A stretch of 64,000 bases of DNA from UBA5543 sp964464965. Its GTDB lineage: Bacteria > Bacteroidota > Bacteroidia > Chitinophagales > Chitinophagaceae. The position numbers were made by a program, and so were the translations under genes. The notes beneath the pieces are model-generated. The model ran no database searches. It was given only the letters and a program-made list of their open reading frames with translations, and was not told the DNA's origin. Position 1 is the stretch's first letter. Each line of letters begins with the position of its first letter. The stretch is taken from positions 496,001-560,000 of the forward strand of contig CAYXHM010000001.1 in assembly GCA_964464965.1 (NCBI GenBank), in the 5' to 3' direction. Below, one piece after another: positions 43,843 through 51,337 of this stretch.

Positions 43843-43899
43843 TTCAGTTAAAATAACAGCTTATTGACTGCATCGGGGTAATTTTCCTTTCTTTCCTGT

Positions 43900-43907
43900 T
43901 ATATTTG
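43900..43907 (+). promoter_or_regulatory. -7 promoter element (TATATTTG) of the rfbF operon
   Basis: An exact TAnnTTTG match 29 nt before the rfbF ATG, marking a separate promoter for the CDP-sugar genes. Confidence 0.55.
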
Positions 43908-43936
43908 TTGCTGTATAAAGCACAAACGGTACATAG

Positions 43937-44710
43937 ATGAAAGTTGTCATTTTTGCAGGAGGTAGAGGTACACGCATATCAGAAGAATCTACACTGCGCC
44001 CGAAACCCATGATAGAAATTGGTGGTAAGCCCATACTCTGGCATATCATGAAGATATATGCCTCCTTTGGCCATACAGAGTTTATTATTTGCCTCGGTTA
44101 TAAAGGCTGGATGATAAAAGAATACTTCGTCAACTACTTTATGCACAATGCAGACGTAACGGTTGACCTTTCCAACAATCAACTGGAGGTACATAACAAC
44201 TTTGCTGAGCCTTTTAAGGTTTCGCTGATAGATACGGGGCTGGATACAATGACAGCAGGTCGTTTGAAAAGGGTACTACCCTATACTAACAACGAGCCTT
44301 TTATGCTTACCTATGGCGATGGTGTTTGTGATATTGACATCAATGACCTGGTGAAGTTTCATAAACAGAGTGGTAAGATATGCACCATGACAGCGATACA
44401 GGCTACCAGCCGTTTTGGAGTCATCAATATGGAGCAGGATGGTACCATCAATAAATTTGAAGAAAAGCCTGAAGACAGCGGCACATGGATAAACGGTGGC
44501 TTCTTCGTTATAGAGCCGGGGATAAAAGACTACCTGCCTGCCGATGCTGATGATGTAATGTGGGAACGTTATCCTATGGATAAACTGGCGGAAGACACAC
44601 AGATAGCTGCCTACCGCCACAACAGTTTCTGGAAGTGTATGGACACCATACGCGACAAAGAAGAGCTGGAAGAACTTTGGGAAACAAAACCACTGTGGAA
44701 GAAATGGTAA
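43937..44710 (+). CDS. rfbF: glucose-1-phosphate cytidylyltransferase
   Basis: 257 residues. It starts MKVVIFAGGRGTRISEES with the GGxGTR nucleotide loop, then RPKPMIEIGGKPILWHIMKIYA, the metal Asp in LTYGDGVCDIDI and EKPEDSGTWINGGFFV. The whole is the RfbF/DdhA pattern. It makes CDP-glucose from glucose-1-phosphate and CTP in the cytoplasm, the first step to CDP-dideoxysugars of surface glycans. The stop overlaps the rfbG start by 7 nt. Confidence 0.95.
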   Translation: MKVVIFAGGRGTRISEESTLRPKPMIEIGGKPILWHIMKIYASFGHTEFIICLGYKGWMIKEYFVNYFMHNADVTVDLSNNQLEVHNNFAEPFKVSLIDTGLDTMTAGRLKRVLPYTNNEPFMLTYGDGVCDIDINDLVKFHKQSGKICTMTAIQATSRFGVINMEQDGTINKFEEKPEDSGTWINGGFFVIEPGIKDYLPADADDVMWERYPMDKLAEDTQIAAYRHNSFWKCMDTIRDKEELEELWETKPLWKKW

Positions 44711-45789
44711 CGGCAAAATACCTGCAATCAATATACAAAGGCAAGCGCGTTTTCCTTACGGGACATACGGGCTTTAAAGGCGCATGGATGCTGCAGATAC
44801 TGCAATGGCTGGGCGCCGATGTAAAGGGCTATGCCTTGCCGCCAGAAAAAGACAACGACCTGTACAACCAGGTAAATGGCGACAAACTTTGCTATGCTTC
44901 TGTAGAAAGTGATCTGCGCGACCTTAAAACATTGCAGGGTGAACTGGTGCGTTTCGAACCGCATTTTGTATTTCACCTGGCGGCACAGTCATTGGTAAGG
45001 CGCAGTTATGATACACCGGCAGATACTTTTATGGTGAACACACAAGGCACCGTGCACATGCTGGATGCTTTGCGTGGTGTACAGCAGCCCTGCGTTGCAC
45101 TGATGATCACCACGGACAAGGTGTACCAGAACCCTGAGCGCGGCACGCCGTTTAATGAAGATGATAAACTGGGCGGTTACGATCCGTACTCTGCCAGCAA
45201 AGCCGCAGCAGAAATAGTTATAGAATCATACCAGCGATCATTTTTCAATAAGGCAGACTACGCGAAACACCGGAAGTCTGTTGCCTCTGTACGTGCAGGT
45301 AATGTGATAGGTGGTGGCGACTATTCTGACGACCGTATCATACCTGATATAGTGCGCGCGCTGGAGTTTGACCAGCCTGTCGGCTTGCGCAACCCTACAT
45401 CCATTCGCCCATGGCAGCATGTGCTGGAGCCGATAGGCGCTTACCTGTACCTGGCTGCAAAAATGAGTGAACAACCGGAGAAATACATTACAGCATTCAA
45501 CTTTGGCCCTGACGAAAATGATACCGTGACAGTTGAAGACCTGACTAAAATATTTATAGAACGTTTTGGCCGTGGCAGTTTTGAAAACCAGCAACAGGCC
45601 AATGCCCCACACGAAGCTAAGCTGCTGCTGCTGGATAGCAGCAAGGCAAAACAAGCGATAGGCTGGGAACCGAAGATGGATGCCAGGACCGCCATCCGCC
45701 TGACGGCAGAATGGTATGCCGACCGCGAAACTCCGGCATATGATAAGTGCATGAAACAAATCAAAGAATATTTTGGTGATATAAACTGA
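44704..45789 (+). CDS. rfbG: CDP-glucose 4,6-dehydratase
   Basis: 361 residues from the ATG at 44704 (the earlier frame start at 44635 lies inside rfbF). NAD motif GHTGFKGAW; AAQSLVRRSYDTPADTFMVN-type segment; catalytic ITTDKVYQN; PYSASKAAAEIV with the YxxxK pair; RAGNVIGGGDYSDDRIIPD. These are typical of RfbG/DdhB. It converts CDP-glucose to CDP-4-keto-6-deoxyglucose. Overlaps at both ends with rfbF (7 nt) and the epimerase (1 nt) show one operon. Confidence 0.95.
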   Translation: MVTAKYLQSIYKGKRVFLTGHTGFKGAWMLQILQWLGADVKGYALPPEKDNDLYNQVNGDKLCYASVESDLRDLKTLQGELVRFEPHFVFHLAAQSLVRRSYDTPADTFMVNTQGTVHMLDALRGVQQPCVALMITTDKVYQNPERGTPFNEDDKLGGYDPYSASKAAAEIVIESYQRSFFNKADYAKHRKSVASVRAGNVIGGGDYSDDRIIPDIVRALEFDQPVGLRNPTSIRPWQHVLEPIGAYLYLAAKMSEQPEKYITAFNFGPDENDTVTVEDLTKIFIERFGRGSFENQQQANAPHEAKLLLLDSSKAKQAIGWEPKMDARTAIRLTAEWYADRETPAYDKCMKQIKEYFGDIN

Positions 45790-46328
45790 TGTGGAAATTT
45801 ACACCCATACCGCTGGCAGGTGCATATGTAATAGACCTGCCTGCCTTTTACGACGACAGGGGCAGCTTCGTGAAAACATTTCATGAAACTACACTCGCAC
45901 AGCATGACATTCAGTTTCAATTGAAGGAGAGTTATTTTTCCCTTTCAAAAAAAGATGTGATACGTGGCATGCACTTTCAAACACCGCCACACCATCATGC
46001 CAAAATTGTTTTCTGCCCGCAGGGTGCAATACTTGATGTAATAGTTGACCTGCGCAAACAATCAGCTACCTACGGTCAGTATTTCGCACAGGAATTATCT
46101 GCCGAAAACCACAAAGCTTACTATATACCCGAAGGCTTTGCGCACGGCTTTAAATCGCTTACAGACGATGCCGTCACTTACTATCTTGTATCTTCAGAAT
46201 ACAGCCAAGAGCGGGATACCGGCATATTATACAATAGCTTCGGTTTTGATTGGGGTGTAGAGAATCCTGTAATCTCAGAACGGGATTTATCCTTCATGAC
46301 ACTGGCCGGTTTCGACAGCCCATTCTGA
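45789..46328 (+). CDS. dTDP-4-dehydrorhamnose 3,5-epimerase-like (RmlC-type cupin) sugar epimerase
   Basis: 179 residues, cupin fold of the RmlC family: FYDDRGSFVKTFHE, VIRGMHFQ with the catalytic His, and YYIPEGFAHGFKSLTDDAVTYY. The C-terminus FDWGVENPVISERDLSF is typical. In this operon its substrate is probably CDP-4-keto-6-deoxyglucose rather than the dTDP sugar, so it likely acts as a CDP-sugar 3- or 3,5-epimerase; this is inferred from the neighbours. It starts 1 nt into the rfbG stop (TGATG). The genes normally completing a dideoxysugar path are not visible downstream. Confidence 0.85.
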   Translation: MWKFTPIPLAGAYVIDLPAFYDDRGSFVKTFHETTLAQHDIQFQLKESYFSLSKKDVIRGMHFQTPPHHHAKIVFCPQGAILDVIVDLRKQSATYGQYFAQELSAENHKAYYIPEGFAHGFKSLTDDAVTYYLVSSEYSQERDTGILYNSFGFDWGVENPVISERDLSFMTLAGFDSPF

Positions 46329-46466
46329 TTGTCATCTTTAACTTCTTTAGGGGGATATTTATGATTTTAACTAAAATATGACATTTTGAAAGCCATGCAT
46401 GACAATAGTTTTCAATAGCTTGCTTATAGATACAAAATCATAATTAACCACTAAAAACTGCTATGT

Positions 46467-46655
46467 ATGGAACTGCCAAAAGTATTACTCGGTGCAATTT
46501 TGTTAGGCGTTACTACCGGCACCATTTCATGTTCTAAAGGGAGCAATCATACGGTACAACCCGTAGAACAACAAAATGCAGATGTGCTTGGACAAGGTAA
46601 TGGCAATAACCCGGTTGTAACACCATACGACTGCCCGGCATGTGGCATGGGTTAA
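46467..46655 (+). CDS. putative RiPP precursor peptide ending CPACGMG (chryseobasin-related)
   Basis: 62 residues. A hydrophobic N-terminus (VLLGAILLGVTTGTIS) ends in Cys22 with a degenerate lipobox (TISC) and SKGSNH behind it. A Gln/Asn-rich linker (about 30-50) leads to the C-terminus TPYDCPACGMG, with Cys56 and Cys59 as the only other cysteines and the chain ending 3 residues after Cys59. A short peptide with an export signal and a terminal CxxC, encoded 21 nt before a DUF692 enzyme, fits a ribosomally made, post-translationally modified copper-binding peptide. The enzyme next door would act on the CxxC residues. Alternative: an ordinary small lipoprotein. Confidence 0.8.
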   Translation: MELPKVLLGAILLGVTTGTISCSKGSNHTVQPVEQQNADVLGQGNGNNPVVTPYDCPACGMG

Positions 46656-46676
46656 CATACAATAACCAGCGCATAA

Positions 46677-47798
46677 ATGCCCGCAATATTATCATCGGTA
46701 GCATGCAACCTGGATACTAATATCCTCGCTGCATGTTTACCATTATTACAGGAATCGAGGGTGGAGGCCATTGAATGGTCTTTCGACACTCTCTTTCATG
46801 TTGATGAAGTACCCCCGTGGTTCCTGGAACTGCTACAATTTTACAGCAAAGAACAAAGGCTGGTAGGACACGGTGTGTTCTTCTCACTCTTCTCCGGCCG
46901 GTGGTTGCCTGAACAGCAACAGTGGCTGAAGCACCTGGAAAAAGTAGCTACTGAGTTCCCGTTCGACCATGTAACAGAGCATTTCGGTTTTATGACCGGG
47001 AAAGATTTCCATCATGGCGCACCGCTCAACATTCCATATACAGCATCTACCCTGGCTATAGGGCAAGACAGGTTGGCCCGCATACAGCAAGCCTGTACCT
47101 GCCCGGTAGGATTAGAGAATCTTGCCTTTTCTTATACGGTTGATGAAGTGAAACAGCATGGCGAATTTTTAGAAAAACTTATTGAACCTGTAAATGGTTT
47201 TATCATACTCGACCTGCACAACCTCTATTGCCAGTTGCACAACTTCACCCTGCCTTTTAAAGAAATAATAAAATTATACCCACTGCACCGTGTACGCGAG
47301 ATACATATATCGGGTGGAAGTTGGGAAAGCACTGAAGTACAGCCGACAAAGAAGGTGCGGAGAGATACACATGACGATGCAGTGCCGGCAGAAGTATTTG
47401 AGTTGTTACGCAAAACTATACCGCTGTGCCCGCACCTGAAATATGTAGTGTTGGAACAATTAGGCGCAGGGCTTATAACACCTGACAACAGGAGTCAATT
47501 TTACCGTGACTACCTGCGCATGCTGCAGATAGTTGCTGATGCAAATACAGATAAAACGGAGGAGCATGTGCATCCCTTCTTACCAGTTAATAATATTATT
47601 ACTACTGCGCCTGTTGAAGACCCGCATCTCTACGAGCAGCAACTGGAGCTATCCTGCATACTCGAAACTGCTACAGATTATAACGAATTAATACAGTCGC
47701 TGAATAACTCTACCCTGCAAAACAGCGAATGGGAAACAGAAACATGGGCGCCGGAAATGCTGGAAACAGCTATGCGGATTGCGCAGAAATGGAAGTGA
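46677..47798 (+). CDS. DUF692/MNIO multinuclear non-haem iron oxidative enzyme with C-terminal extension
   Basis: 373 residues. A TIM-barrel DUF692 domain covers about 1-285. Likely iron ligands, in family order: His65 (GHGVFFS), His102 (TEHFGF), Glu147 (CPVGLENLAF), Asp179 (ILDLHN), His210 (REIHISGG), Asp230 and His232 (RRDTHDDAV), Glu260 (VVLEQL). Known members (MbnB, TglH, ChrH) use two or three irons and O2 to remodel peptidyl cysteines. About 88 residues (about 286-373) with no DUF692 landmark form a helical extension (ELSCILETATDYNELIQSLN...), possibly replacing the separate partner protein such enzymes often need. The preceding gene is the likely substrate. Confidence 0.9.
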   Translation: MPAILSSVACNLDTNILAACLPLLQESRVEAIEWSFDTLFHVDEVPPWFLELLQFYSKEQRLVGHGVFFSLFSGRWLPEQQQWLKHLEKVATEFPFDHVTEHFGFMTGKDFHHGAPLNIPYTASTLAIGQDRLARIQQACTCPVGLENLAFSYTVDEVKQHGEFLEKLIEPVNGFIILDLHNLYCQLHNFTLPFKEIIKLYPLHRVREIHISGGSWESTEVQPTKKVRRDTHDDAVPAEVFELLRKTIPLCPHLKYVVLEQLGAGLITPDNRSQFYRDYLRMLQIVADANTDKTEEHVHPFLPVNNIITTAPVEDPHLYEQQLELSCILETATDYNELIQSLNNSTLQNSEWETETWAPEMLETAMRIAQKWK

Positions 47799-47868
47799 GG
47801 CTAAGTGATGATTTTCATCATTGGCAGCCTTCCGGTTATTCCCGACTTTAGCCTGATAATTTATTACT

Positions 47869-48036
47869 ATGATACCCAAACTGAACAAAGAATGGCACCT
47901 GAAAAATAAGATGCCTGAAAAACCCACATTTGAAGAACGGGTGAAATGGCACCTGGAACATGTAAAACATTGCGCCTGCCGCCCCATACCTGCGAAGTTG
48001 GCAGAAGAAATGAAAAAGAAAGGGATAAAATTATAA
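47869..48036 (+). CDS. small conserved-looking protein, 55 residues, CxC motif
   Basis: ATG at 47869, TAA at 48034-48036. The sequence begins MIPKLNKEWHLKNKMPEKPT and contains RVKWHLEHVKHCACRPIPAKL, then a Lys/Glu-rich end. It has a HxxH/CxC-like cluster (His30, His34 near Cys35 and Cys37) that could bind metal. I recall similar short proteins in Bacteroidota genomes, with low certainty. No signal peptide. It sits between the MNIO gene and the ALDH promoter on the same strand, so it could belong to the RiPP operon or be independent. Confidence 0.6.
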   Translation: MIPKLNKEWHLKNKMPEKPTFEERVKWHLEHVKHCACRPIPAKLAEEMKKKGIKL

Positions 48037-48087
48037 TACCTTTCCTTAAGGCACTCGTCCTGGTGCTTGCCACAGGGTTAGATTAGT

Positions 48088-48095
48088 TATCTTTG
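48088..48095 (+). promoter_or_regulatory. -7 promoter element (TATCTTTG)
   Basis: An exact TAnnTTTG match 37 nt before the ATG of the ALDH gene, with a TTG about 19 bp upstream as a possible -33 element. Confidence 0.6.
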
Positions 48096-48132
48096 CCATC
48101 GCTTTTCATCGCTAACAAATCAAGACAAGTCA

Positions 48133-49659
48133 ATGCAAAAAGAACTGAAACAACTCGGTATAGATAAACTAAACAATGGCGCTTTTACGGGCACTAAGTG
48201 GCAAAAAGGCGGTGGAGAAAAAATCGCATCATTTTCGCCAGTTGACAGCAAAGAAATAGGTGCGGTAACAGGTGTCAACCGTAAGGCTTATGATGCTGTA
48301 GTAGATAAGGCACAAACGGCTTTTGAAGAGTGGCGCATGTGGCCTGCGCCAAAGCGTGGTGAAGTTGTGAGACAGATAGGAGAGGCACTGCGCCGTGACA
48401 AACAGGCACTGGGCAAACTGGTTAGCTACGAGATGGGCAAGAGCCTGCAGGAGGGCATGGGTGAAGTGCAGGAGATGATAGACATAGCGGACTTTGCAGT
48501 AGGCTTATCTAGGCAGTTGTATGGCCTTACCATGCACAGTGAACGCCCGCAGCACCGTATGTACGAGCAGTGGCACCCGCTAGGTGTAGTAGGTATCATC
48601 AGCGCTTTCAACTTTCCAGTAGCTGTATGGAGCTGGAACGCATTCCTGGCATGGGTATGTGGTAATACCTGCGTGTGGAAGCCATCGGAAAAAACTCCGT
48701 TGTCGGCCATAGCCTGTATGAATATCATCAGCAAAGTATTCAAAGACAATAAAGTACCTGAAGGTGTTTGCGGCCTGGTAGTTGGCGGCAGGGATACGGG
48801 TGAATGGATGAGCAGTGACAGCCGTATACCATTGGTATCTGCCACAGGTTCTACCCGCATGGGCAAGGCTGTGGGTGCGGCAGTGGGCCAAAGGCTGGGA
48901 CGTTCTCTATTAGAATTGGGTGGCAACAATGCTATCATCATTACAGAACATGCAGACCTTGATATAGCATTGCGCGCTGCCGTGTTTGGGGCGGTAGGTA
49001 CGTGCGGGCAACGTTGCACCACTACGCGCAGACTCATCATACACGAAAAAGTGTACGATACATTTAAGAAGAAACTGGTAGCGGCATATAAACAACTGAG
49101 CATAGGCGACCCGCTGAATGAAAAAAACCACATAGGCCCGCTGATAGATACGGACGCCGTGCAACAATACCTTAATGCTATTACTGCACTGAAGGAACAA
49201 GGAGGCAAGGTAATAATAGCCGGTGGCGTATTATCCGGCAAAGAATACAAAAGTGGCTGTTATGTGCAGCCTGCTGTCTATGAGGCTAAAAACGAAATGC
49301 CCATTGTACAGCATGAAACATTTGCACCCATCCTGTACATTATGAAGTATAACACCATTGATGAGGCGATAGCACTGCAAAATGGTGTACCGCAGGGCTT
49401 GTCTTCATCCATCATGACGCTGAACATGCGCGAGGCAGAAACATTCCTGTCTCACAAAGGCAGCGATTGTGGTATAGCGAATGTAAACATTGGCACTAGC
49501 GGCGCTGAAATAGGCGGTGCTTTTGGTGGTGAGAAAGAAACAGGTGGTGGCCGTGAAAGCGGCTCTGATAGCTGGAAAGCATATATGCGCAGGCAAACAA
49601 ATACAATAAACTGGAGTAATGAACTGCCGCTAGCACAGGGCATCAAATTCCATATATAA
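48133..49659 (+). CDS. aldehyde dehydrogenase, ALDH7 family (aminoadipate-semialdehyde/piperideine-6-carboxylate type)
   Basis: 508 residues. Landmarks of the ALDH7 branch: IISAFNFPVAVWSWNAFLAW, CVWKPSEKTPLSA, the catalytic Glu in LLELGGNNAIII, the catalytic Cys in GTCGQRCTTTRRLIIH and a late GGAFGGEKETGGGRESGSDSW. Length fits. It oxidises L-aminoadipate-6-semialdehyde (or betaine- or other aldehydes) with NAD+, probably in lysine degradation; no lysine-pathway neighbours are seen, so the substrate is inferred. Cytoplasmic. An exact -7 element precedes it, and the GNAT gene follows 21 nt after the stop. Confidence 0.88.
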   Translation: MQKELKQLGIDKLNNGAFTGTKWQKGGGEKIASFSPVDSKEIGAVTGVNRKAYDAVVDKAQTAFEEWRMWPAPKRGEVVRQIGEALRRDKQALGKLVSYEMGKSLQEGMGEVQEMIDIADFAVGLSRQLYGLTMHSERPQHRMYEQWHPLGVVGIISAFNFPVAVWSWNAFLAWVCGNTCVWKPSEKTPLSAIACMNIISKVFKDNKVPEGVCGLVVGGRDTGEWMSSDSRIPLVSATGSTRMGKAVGAAVGQRLGRSLLELGGNNAIIITEHADLDIALRAAVFGAVGTCGQRCTTTRRLIIHEKVYDTFKKKLVAAYKQLSIGDPLNEKNHIGPLIDTDAVQQYLNAITALKEQGGKVIIAGGVLSGKEYKSGCYVQPAVYEAKNEMPIVQHETFAPILYIMKYNTIDEAIALQNGVPQGLSSSIMTLNMREAETFLSHKGSDCGIANVNIGTSGAEIGGAFGGEKETGGGRESGSDSWKAYMRRQTNTINWSNELPLAQGIKFHI

Positions 49660-49680
49660 ACTTTGAATCCCTGCTTATGT

Positions 49681-50142
49681 ATGACAACCATATCTGAAAC
49701 CAATGATGCTGAACTCATCGCAGTATTGAATGAGGAAGTGCAGGACCTGCACCACCTGTTATACCCCAGCAGGTTTAAACCTTATAATAAAAATGAGGTA
49801 GCACCGGCATTTAAAGCTATGCTCAGTCAGCACAACTGTAAAGCCTATATAGCTTATGATGAAGGTGTACCAGCAGGATATATTATTTTCTTTATAAAAG
49901 AAGTGGACGACAGCCCTTTTCACTACCGTGGCAGCTCTGTTTATATAGACCAGCTGGCTGTACTGAAGAAACACCGGCAAAAAGGTATAGGCACATTATT
50001 GCTGGAGACAGCCGCGAAACTGGCCGCAGACCTCTCTATTGCTGATATAGAACTTGACTACTGGCACGAAAACAAGGACGCTGCATTATTCTTTGAAAAA
50101 CAAGGCTTTAAAACAGCCCGCTATATTGCAAGAAAGACATAA
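49681..50142 (+). CDS. GNAT family N-acetyltransferase
   Basis: 153 residues from the ATG at 49681 (a TTG at 49663 is also in frame). The acetyl-CoA loop is in HRQKGIGTLLLETA (Q/RxxGxG/A), preceded by YIDQLAVLKKHR and followed by IELDYWHENKDAALFFEKQGF, a typical GNAT motif B. The substrate cannot be told. It lies 21 nt after the ALDH gene and is probably cotranscribed with it. Confidence 0.88.
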   Translation: MTTISETNDAELIAVLNEEVQDLHHLLYPSRFKPYNKNEVAPAFKAMLSQHNCKAYIAYDEGVPAGYIIFFIKEVDDSPFHYRGSSVYIDQLAVLKKHRQKGIGTLLLETAAKLAADLSIADIELDYWHENKDAALFFEKQGFKTARYIARKT

Positions 50143-50144
50143 AA

Positions 50145-50187
50145 AATATAAACGCCCCGCAAATGTGCAGGGCGTTCATATTTTTTA
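50145..50187. terminator. bidirectional terminator
   Basis: Long stem ATATAAACGCCC/GGGCGTTCATAT with a few mismatches, closing a loop AAATGT, T-run at the right, between convergent GNAT and META-domain genes. Confidence 0.8.
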
Positions 50188-50195
50188 TCTTTTGC

Positions 50196-50651
50196 TTAAT
50201 CTTCTTCGTAATACTTGGCCTCAAATATTGCCAGCAGGTAGGTGTTTTTGTACAGTAATAAATACAACCCGTTTATCTCGTGCCGGTTTGTATTATTCAG
50301 GGCGTTGAACACGTAGTTCTCTACAGTCATATCGTCGCAGGCACGCAAAGTGGCCGACGGCTCAAAACTAAGTGTTTCCTTGCCTTGGGTATATTGTCCT
50401 GTCAGCAGGTTGCATCCGGCAAAGCCTTCCAGTTCGCCTTTCTTGTTGTCCAGCAGTTTTATATATACCTCTTTTGAGTCTGCCGGTGTAACTACGGGTT
50501 TGCCATTCATTTCATACAGTCTCCAGTAGGTGCCGGTCAGGTCTGCTACAGTACGCTGCTTTACTTTTCTTTTTCTTTGCTGGGCATCGGTGTTGGGTAT
50601 TAAGCCAACTATTGCTATGCTTAGCAGCAAAATTGCTTTAATGTATCTCAT
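50196..50651 (-). CDS. META-domain (HslJ-like) secreted protein
   Basis: 151 residues: signal peptide (about 1-23, PNTDAQ), a basic linker (QRKRKVKQRT), then one META domain: LTGTYWRLYEMNGKPV, a GCNLLTGQYTQGKETLSFE segment and the paired cysteines in GFAGCNLL and LRACDD. META domains occur in stress-related exported proteins such as HslJ; no reaction is known. Single gene, next to the divergent-orientation dihydrofolate-reductase-like gene on the same strand. Confidence 0.85.
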   Translation of the reverse strand: MRYIKAILLLSIAIVGLIPNTDAQQRKRKVKQRTVADLTGTYWRLYEMNGKPVVTPADSKEVYIKLLDNKKGELEGFAGCNLLTGQYTQGKETLSFEPSATLRACDDMTVENYVFNALNNTNRHEINGLYLLLYKNTYLLAIFEAKYYEED

Positions 50652-50693
50652 ACTCTACTATTTACAGGGCTAAATGTAGTGAAAATTGTTTCT

Positions 50694-51221
50694 TTATTCA
50701 GCAGTTTTGGCATAATGGGTCATGATAAGGCCCGGGTAGGCTTTATGATGCACAACAGATAACTTCTGCTCTTTTTTTATCGCCGGAAACAATTCTATCC
50801 CTTCACCCAATATCACAGGTATGGTTGCTATCATATACTTATCTATCAGCCCGCCATCGTGTAGTTGCCTTATGATGTCACCGCCGCCTATCAGCCATAT
50901 ATTTTTGCCTTCTGTTTCTCTTAGCTTCCCGGTAAATGTTACAGGGTCTTCATTTACCAGTTCTACCTCAGGGATAACTTGCTTGCCTGCATTTCTTGAA
51001 AATACATAGCTTTTCAGGTTTTTGTATGGCCATTCCCCTAATCCCATACATATTTCGTAGGTGCTGTAGCCCATCAAAACGGCATCTACAGTATCCAGCA
51101 TTTCTTTGTATCCATAGTCCTCCCCACCTTCATCTATCGGCGGCAGCCAGTCCAGCGAATGGTCCTTCCTGGCTATTTTGCCATCAAGGCTGGTGGCTAT
51201 ATACAGCAGTATTTCCCTCAT
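50694..51221 (-). CDS. dihydrofolate reductase family protein (RibD C-terminal fold)
   Basis: 175 residues. It begins MREILLYIATSLDGKIARKD, with SLDWLPPIDEGGEDYGYKEMLDTVDAVLMGYSTYE and the GGGDIIRQLHDGGLIDKYMIATIPVILGEGIELF core typical of the DHFR/RibD C-terminal family. It is expected to bind NADPH. Whether it reduces folate, a flavin precursor or something else is not clear. Cytoplasmic. A 42-nt gap separates it from the META-domain gene on the same strand. Confidence 0.88.
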   Translation of the reverse strand: MREILLYIATSLDGKIARKDHSLDWLPPIDEGGEDYGYKEMLDTVDAVLMGYSTYEICMGLGEWPYKNLKSYVFSRNAGKQVIPEVELVNEDPVTFTGKLRETEGKNIWLIGGGDIIRQLHDGGLIDKYMIATIPVILGEGIELFPAIKKEQKLSVVHHKAYPGLIMTHYAKTAE

Positions 51222-51309
51222 AATTCAGGTATTTGTTAATGTGCGTTAAATCTCTCAAAAATATTTATTCTCCACCTGACTAAAAAACGGATATATCCCG
51301 TTATTTCCG

Positions 51310-51317
51310 TAGGTTTG
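51310..51317 (+). promoter_or_regulatory. -7 promoter element (TAGGTTTG)
   Basis: An exact TAnnTTTG match 20 nt before the ATG of the RRM protein gene. Confidence 0.6.
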
Positions 51318-51337
51318 AGTTATTAATTACATACATT

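Noticed and set aside
48426..49250. Minus-strand open frame of 274 codons inside the ALDH gene
   Set aside because: It overlaps the clearly coding ALDH7 gene, is Ser/Pro/Thr/Arg-rich as expected for a reverse frame, and has no motif.
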